7,031 nt of DNA. Origin: an uncultured Rheinheimera sp. GTDB lineage: Bacteria; Pseudomonadota; Gammaproteobacteria; Enterobacterales; Alteromonadaceae. Positions 5,683 through 7,031 of the stretch are shown piece by piece. A program made the position numbers and the translations under genes. The stretch covers positions 1-7,031 of the forward strand of contig CALTZU010000169.1 in NCBI GenBank assembly GCA_943913835.1, given 5' to 3'. A model generated the notes under the pieces. That model ran no database searches. It saw nothing but the letters and a program-made list of their open reading frames with translations, and was not told where the DNA came from. The first letter of the stretch is position 1. Every line of letters begins with the position of its first letter.

Positions 5683-6272
5683 TGACTGAAGCAATTCAGT
5701 TAATTGTGGGCCTGGGTAATCCAGGCCCAGAATACAGCCAGACCCGCCACAACGCAGGTCAATGGTTTGTAGAACAACTAGCCCGCCGCTATAACGTTTC
5801 TCTTCGTCCTGACAGCAAATTTTTTGGCCTGACTGGTAAATTTGTCACCCAAGGTCAGGAATATAAATTGCTGGTCCCCACTACCTATATGAATTTAAGT
5901 GGCAAAGCCGTTGCAGCTATGGCGCAGTTCTATAAACTTTTACCCGAAAACATTCTGGTGGCTCACGACGAAATGGCGATAGCGCCAGGTCTGGCTAAAT
6001 TTAAACTGGGTGGCGGTCATGCCGGTCACAACGGTTTAAAAGACATCACCAGTAAACTCGGCAATAATGCCAATTTTTATCGCCTGCGACTGGGTATAGG
6101 TCATCCCGGCCACAAAGACTTAGTCACAGGTTATGTGCTGGGCAAAGCACCGCAGTCCGAACAGAAGCTGATCGATGAAGCTTTAGATGAATCGATGCGT
6201 TGTTTTGAGCTCTGGTTAAGCGATGGCTTAATTAAAGCGCAGCACAGGTTACATAGTTTTAGCGCGGCTTAA
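5682..6272 (+). CDS. pth: Peptidyl-tRNA hydrolase
   Basis: Pth cleaves the ester bond of peptidyl-tRNAs that fall off ribosomes early, recycling tRNA in the cytoplasm; it is essential in E. coli. The protein has 196 residues (E. coli 194). Key residues are present with an offset of three from E. coli numbering: Asn13 and His23 (catalytic) in VGLGNPGPEYSQTRHNAG, Met70-Asn71 in PTTYMNLSG, Asp96 in VAHDEMAI, and Asn117 in GGGHAGHNGLKDI. The ATG overlaps the rplY TAA by one base (TAATG), and only a poor GAG precedes it, so translation probably depends on ribosomes finishing rplY. It is followed after 70 bases by ychF, with no terminator between, the same pth-ychF pairing seen widely in proteobacteria. 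Confidence 0.98.
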   Translation: MTEAIQLIVGLGNPGPEYSQTRHNAGQWFVEQLARRYNVSLRPDSKFFGLTGKFVTQGQEYKLLVPTTYMNLSGKAVAAMAQFYKLLPENILVAHDEMAIAPGLAKFKLGGGHAGHNGLKDITSKLGNNANFYRLRLGIGHPGHKDLVTGYVLGKAPQSEQKLIDEALDESMRCFELWLSDGLIKAQHRLHSFSAA

Positions 6273-6307
6273 GCAAAAGTTTAAAGCGCGTCTGGTTCGC
6301 AAACAGC

Positions 6308-6320
6308 ACGGCTTTGCCGT
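6308..6320 (+). other. Small hairpin in the pth-ychF spacer
   Basis: ACGGC and GCCGT form a five-pair stem with a TTT loop, 22 bases before the ychF start. No T-run follows. It may be a minor leader structure or chance. I found no convincing promoter in the rest of this 70-base spacer. Confidence 0.25.
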
Positions 6321-6330
6321 CTACAGCACA

Positions 6331-6335
6331 AAGGA
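6331..6335 (+). promoter_or_regulatory. Ribosome binding site of ychF
   Basis: AAGGA with a seven-base spacer to the ATG at 6343, which gives the family N-terminus MGFKCGIVGLPNVGKST. It is a stronger site than that of pth, so ychF translation looks independent. Confidence 0.85.
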
Positions 6336-6342
6336 TATACCC

Positions 6343-7031
6343 ATGGGTTTTAAATGTGGCATCGTTGGTTTACCAAACGTAGGTAAATCTACACTGTTCA
6401 ACGCACTGACCAAAGCTGGTATTGAAGCGGCTAACTTCCCGTTTTGTACTATCGAACCAAATACCGGTGTGGTGCCTGTGCCGGACCCACGTCTGAACCA
6501 ACTGGCAGCTATTGTGAACCCACAGCGCATTCTGCCGACCACCATGGAATTCGTCGATATCGCAGGTTTGGTTAAAGGCGCATCCAAAGGTGAAGGTTTA
6601 GGTAATAAATTCCTGGCCAATATCCGCGAAACCGACGCCATAGGCCACGTGGTACGTTGCTTTGAAGACGATAACGTGATCCACGTTGCCAACAAAGTAG
6701 ACCCGGCAGATGACATAGACACTATCAATATGGAACTGGTACTGGCTGATATGGACAGTGCTGAAAAAGCCATATTCCGCGTCAGCAAAAAAGCCAAAGC
6801 CGGTGATAAAGACGCTAAAGCTGAAATGGAAGTGCTGGAAAAAGTAAAAGCGCATTTAGAGCAAGGCTTAACCTTACGTCAGTTGGAATTATCACCAGAA
6901 GAAAAAGCTCTGGTGTCCTACATGAACTTCCTGACCATCAAACCTACTATGTACATTGCAAACGTGCTGGAAGATGGTTTTGAAAACAACCCACACTTAG
7001 ACGTGGTTCGTGAAATTGCCGCCAAAGAAGG
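6343..7031 (+). CDS. ychF: Ribosome-binding ATPase YchF (Obg family), C-terminus cut by window edge
   Basis: YchF (OLA1 in humans) is an Obg-family P-loop NTPase that prefers ATP, binds ribosomes and is linked to stress responses and translation initiation. The window holds 229 codons of a protein usually about 363 long; the last part of the G domain and the C-terminal TGS domain are outside. G1 is GLPNVGKST (9-17). The G2 region is near NFPFCTIEPNTG (31-42). G3 is DIAGLVKGAS (72-81), with Leu76 where Ras-type GTPases carry the catalytic Gln, the mark of HAS-NTPases. The altered G4 is NVLE (207-210), the NxxE form that replaces NKxD and lowers GTP specificity. A helical, charged insert with coiled-coil character spans about 134-195. 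It follows pth by 70 bases. Confidence 0.97.
   Translation, partial: MGFKCGIVGLPNVGKSTLFNALTKAGIEAANFPFCTIEPNTGVVPVPDPRLNQLAAIVNPQRILPTTMEFVDIAGLVKGASKGEGLGNKFLANIRETDAIGHVVRCFEDDNVIHVANKVDPADDIDTINMELVLADMDSAEKAIFRVSKKAKAGDKDAKAEMEVLEKVKAHLEQGLTLRQLELSPEEKALVSYMNFLTIKPTMYIANVLEDGFENNPHLDVVREIAAKE

Noticed and set aside
6321..6855. Two minus-strand open frames under ychF
   Set aside because: They are shadows of a strongly conserved coding region, overlap each other, and show no family motif.
1..7031. Mobile elements, CRISPR arrays, toxin-antitoxin or defence genes
   Set aside because: No transposase, integrase, direct-repeat array or small accessory gene pair is visible; genes are tightly packed core functions.

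Overview
This window looks like ordinary chromosomal housekeeping DNA from a gammaproteobacterium. The proteins resemble those of Alteromonadales-type bacteria (Rheinheimera or a relative is my guess from sequence feel, not a search). I see no mobile element, CRISPR array, tRNA, rRNA or foreign-looking cargo. All eight genes belong to known families, and no wholly new system is visible. What is worth a second look is the regulatory DNA, above all the 242-base gap between prs and rplY.

Layout: on the minus strand lie hemA (glutamyl-tRNA reductase, complete) and then prfA (peptide chain release factor 1, running off the left edge); the two form an operon. A 99-base divergent intergenic region (2278-2376) separates them from a plus-strand operon of lolB (outer-membrane lipoprotein receptor), ispE (isoprenoid pathway kinase) and prs (PRPP synthetase), which ends at a clear intrinsic terminator (4857-4880). 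After a regulatory gap carrying inverted repeats, a candidate extended -10 promoter and a leader hairpin come rplY (ribosomal protein L25, long CTC form), pth (peptidyl-tRNA hydrolase, sharing one base with the rplY stop codon) and ychF (ribosome-associated NTPase, cut by the right edge).

How the genes relate: hemA, lolB, ispE and prs supply envelope and precursor metabolism (tetrapyrroles, lipoprotein sorting, isoprenoids, PRPP). prfA, rplY, pth and ychF act on or around the ribosome: termination, 5S rRNA binding, rescue of dropped-off peptidyl-tRNA and ribosome-linked ATP hydrolysis. The block hemA-prfA / lolB-ispE-prs is shared with E. coli. The run prs-rplY-pth-ychF matches, from memory, the Pseudomonas arrangement rather than E. 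coli, where rplY lies elsewhere and other genes separate prs from pth.

Two start codons need care. prs most likely starts at a GTG at 3893, not at the in-frame ATG at 3818. rplY starts at the ATG at 5080, not at the upstream TTG at 5068.
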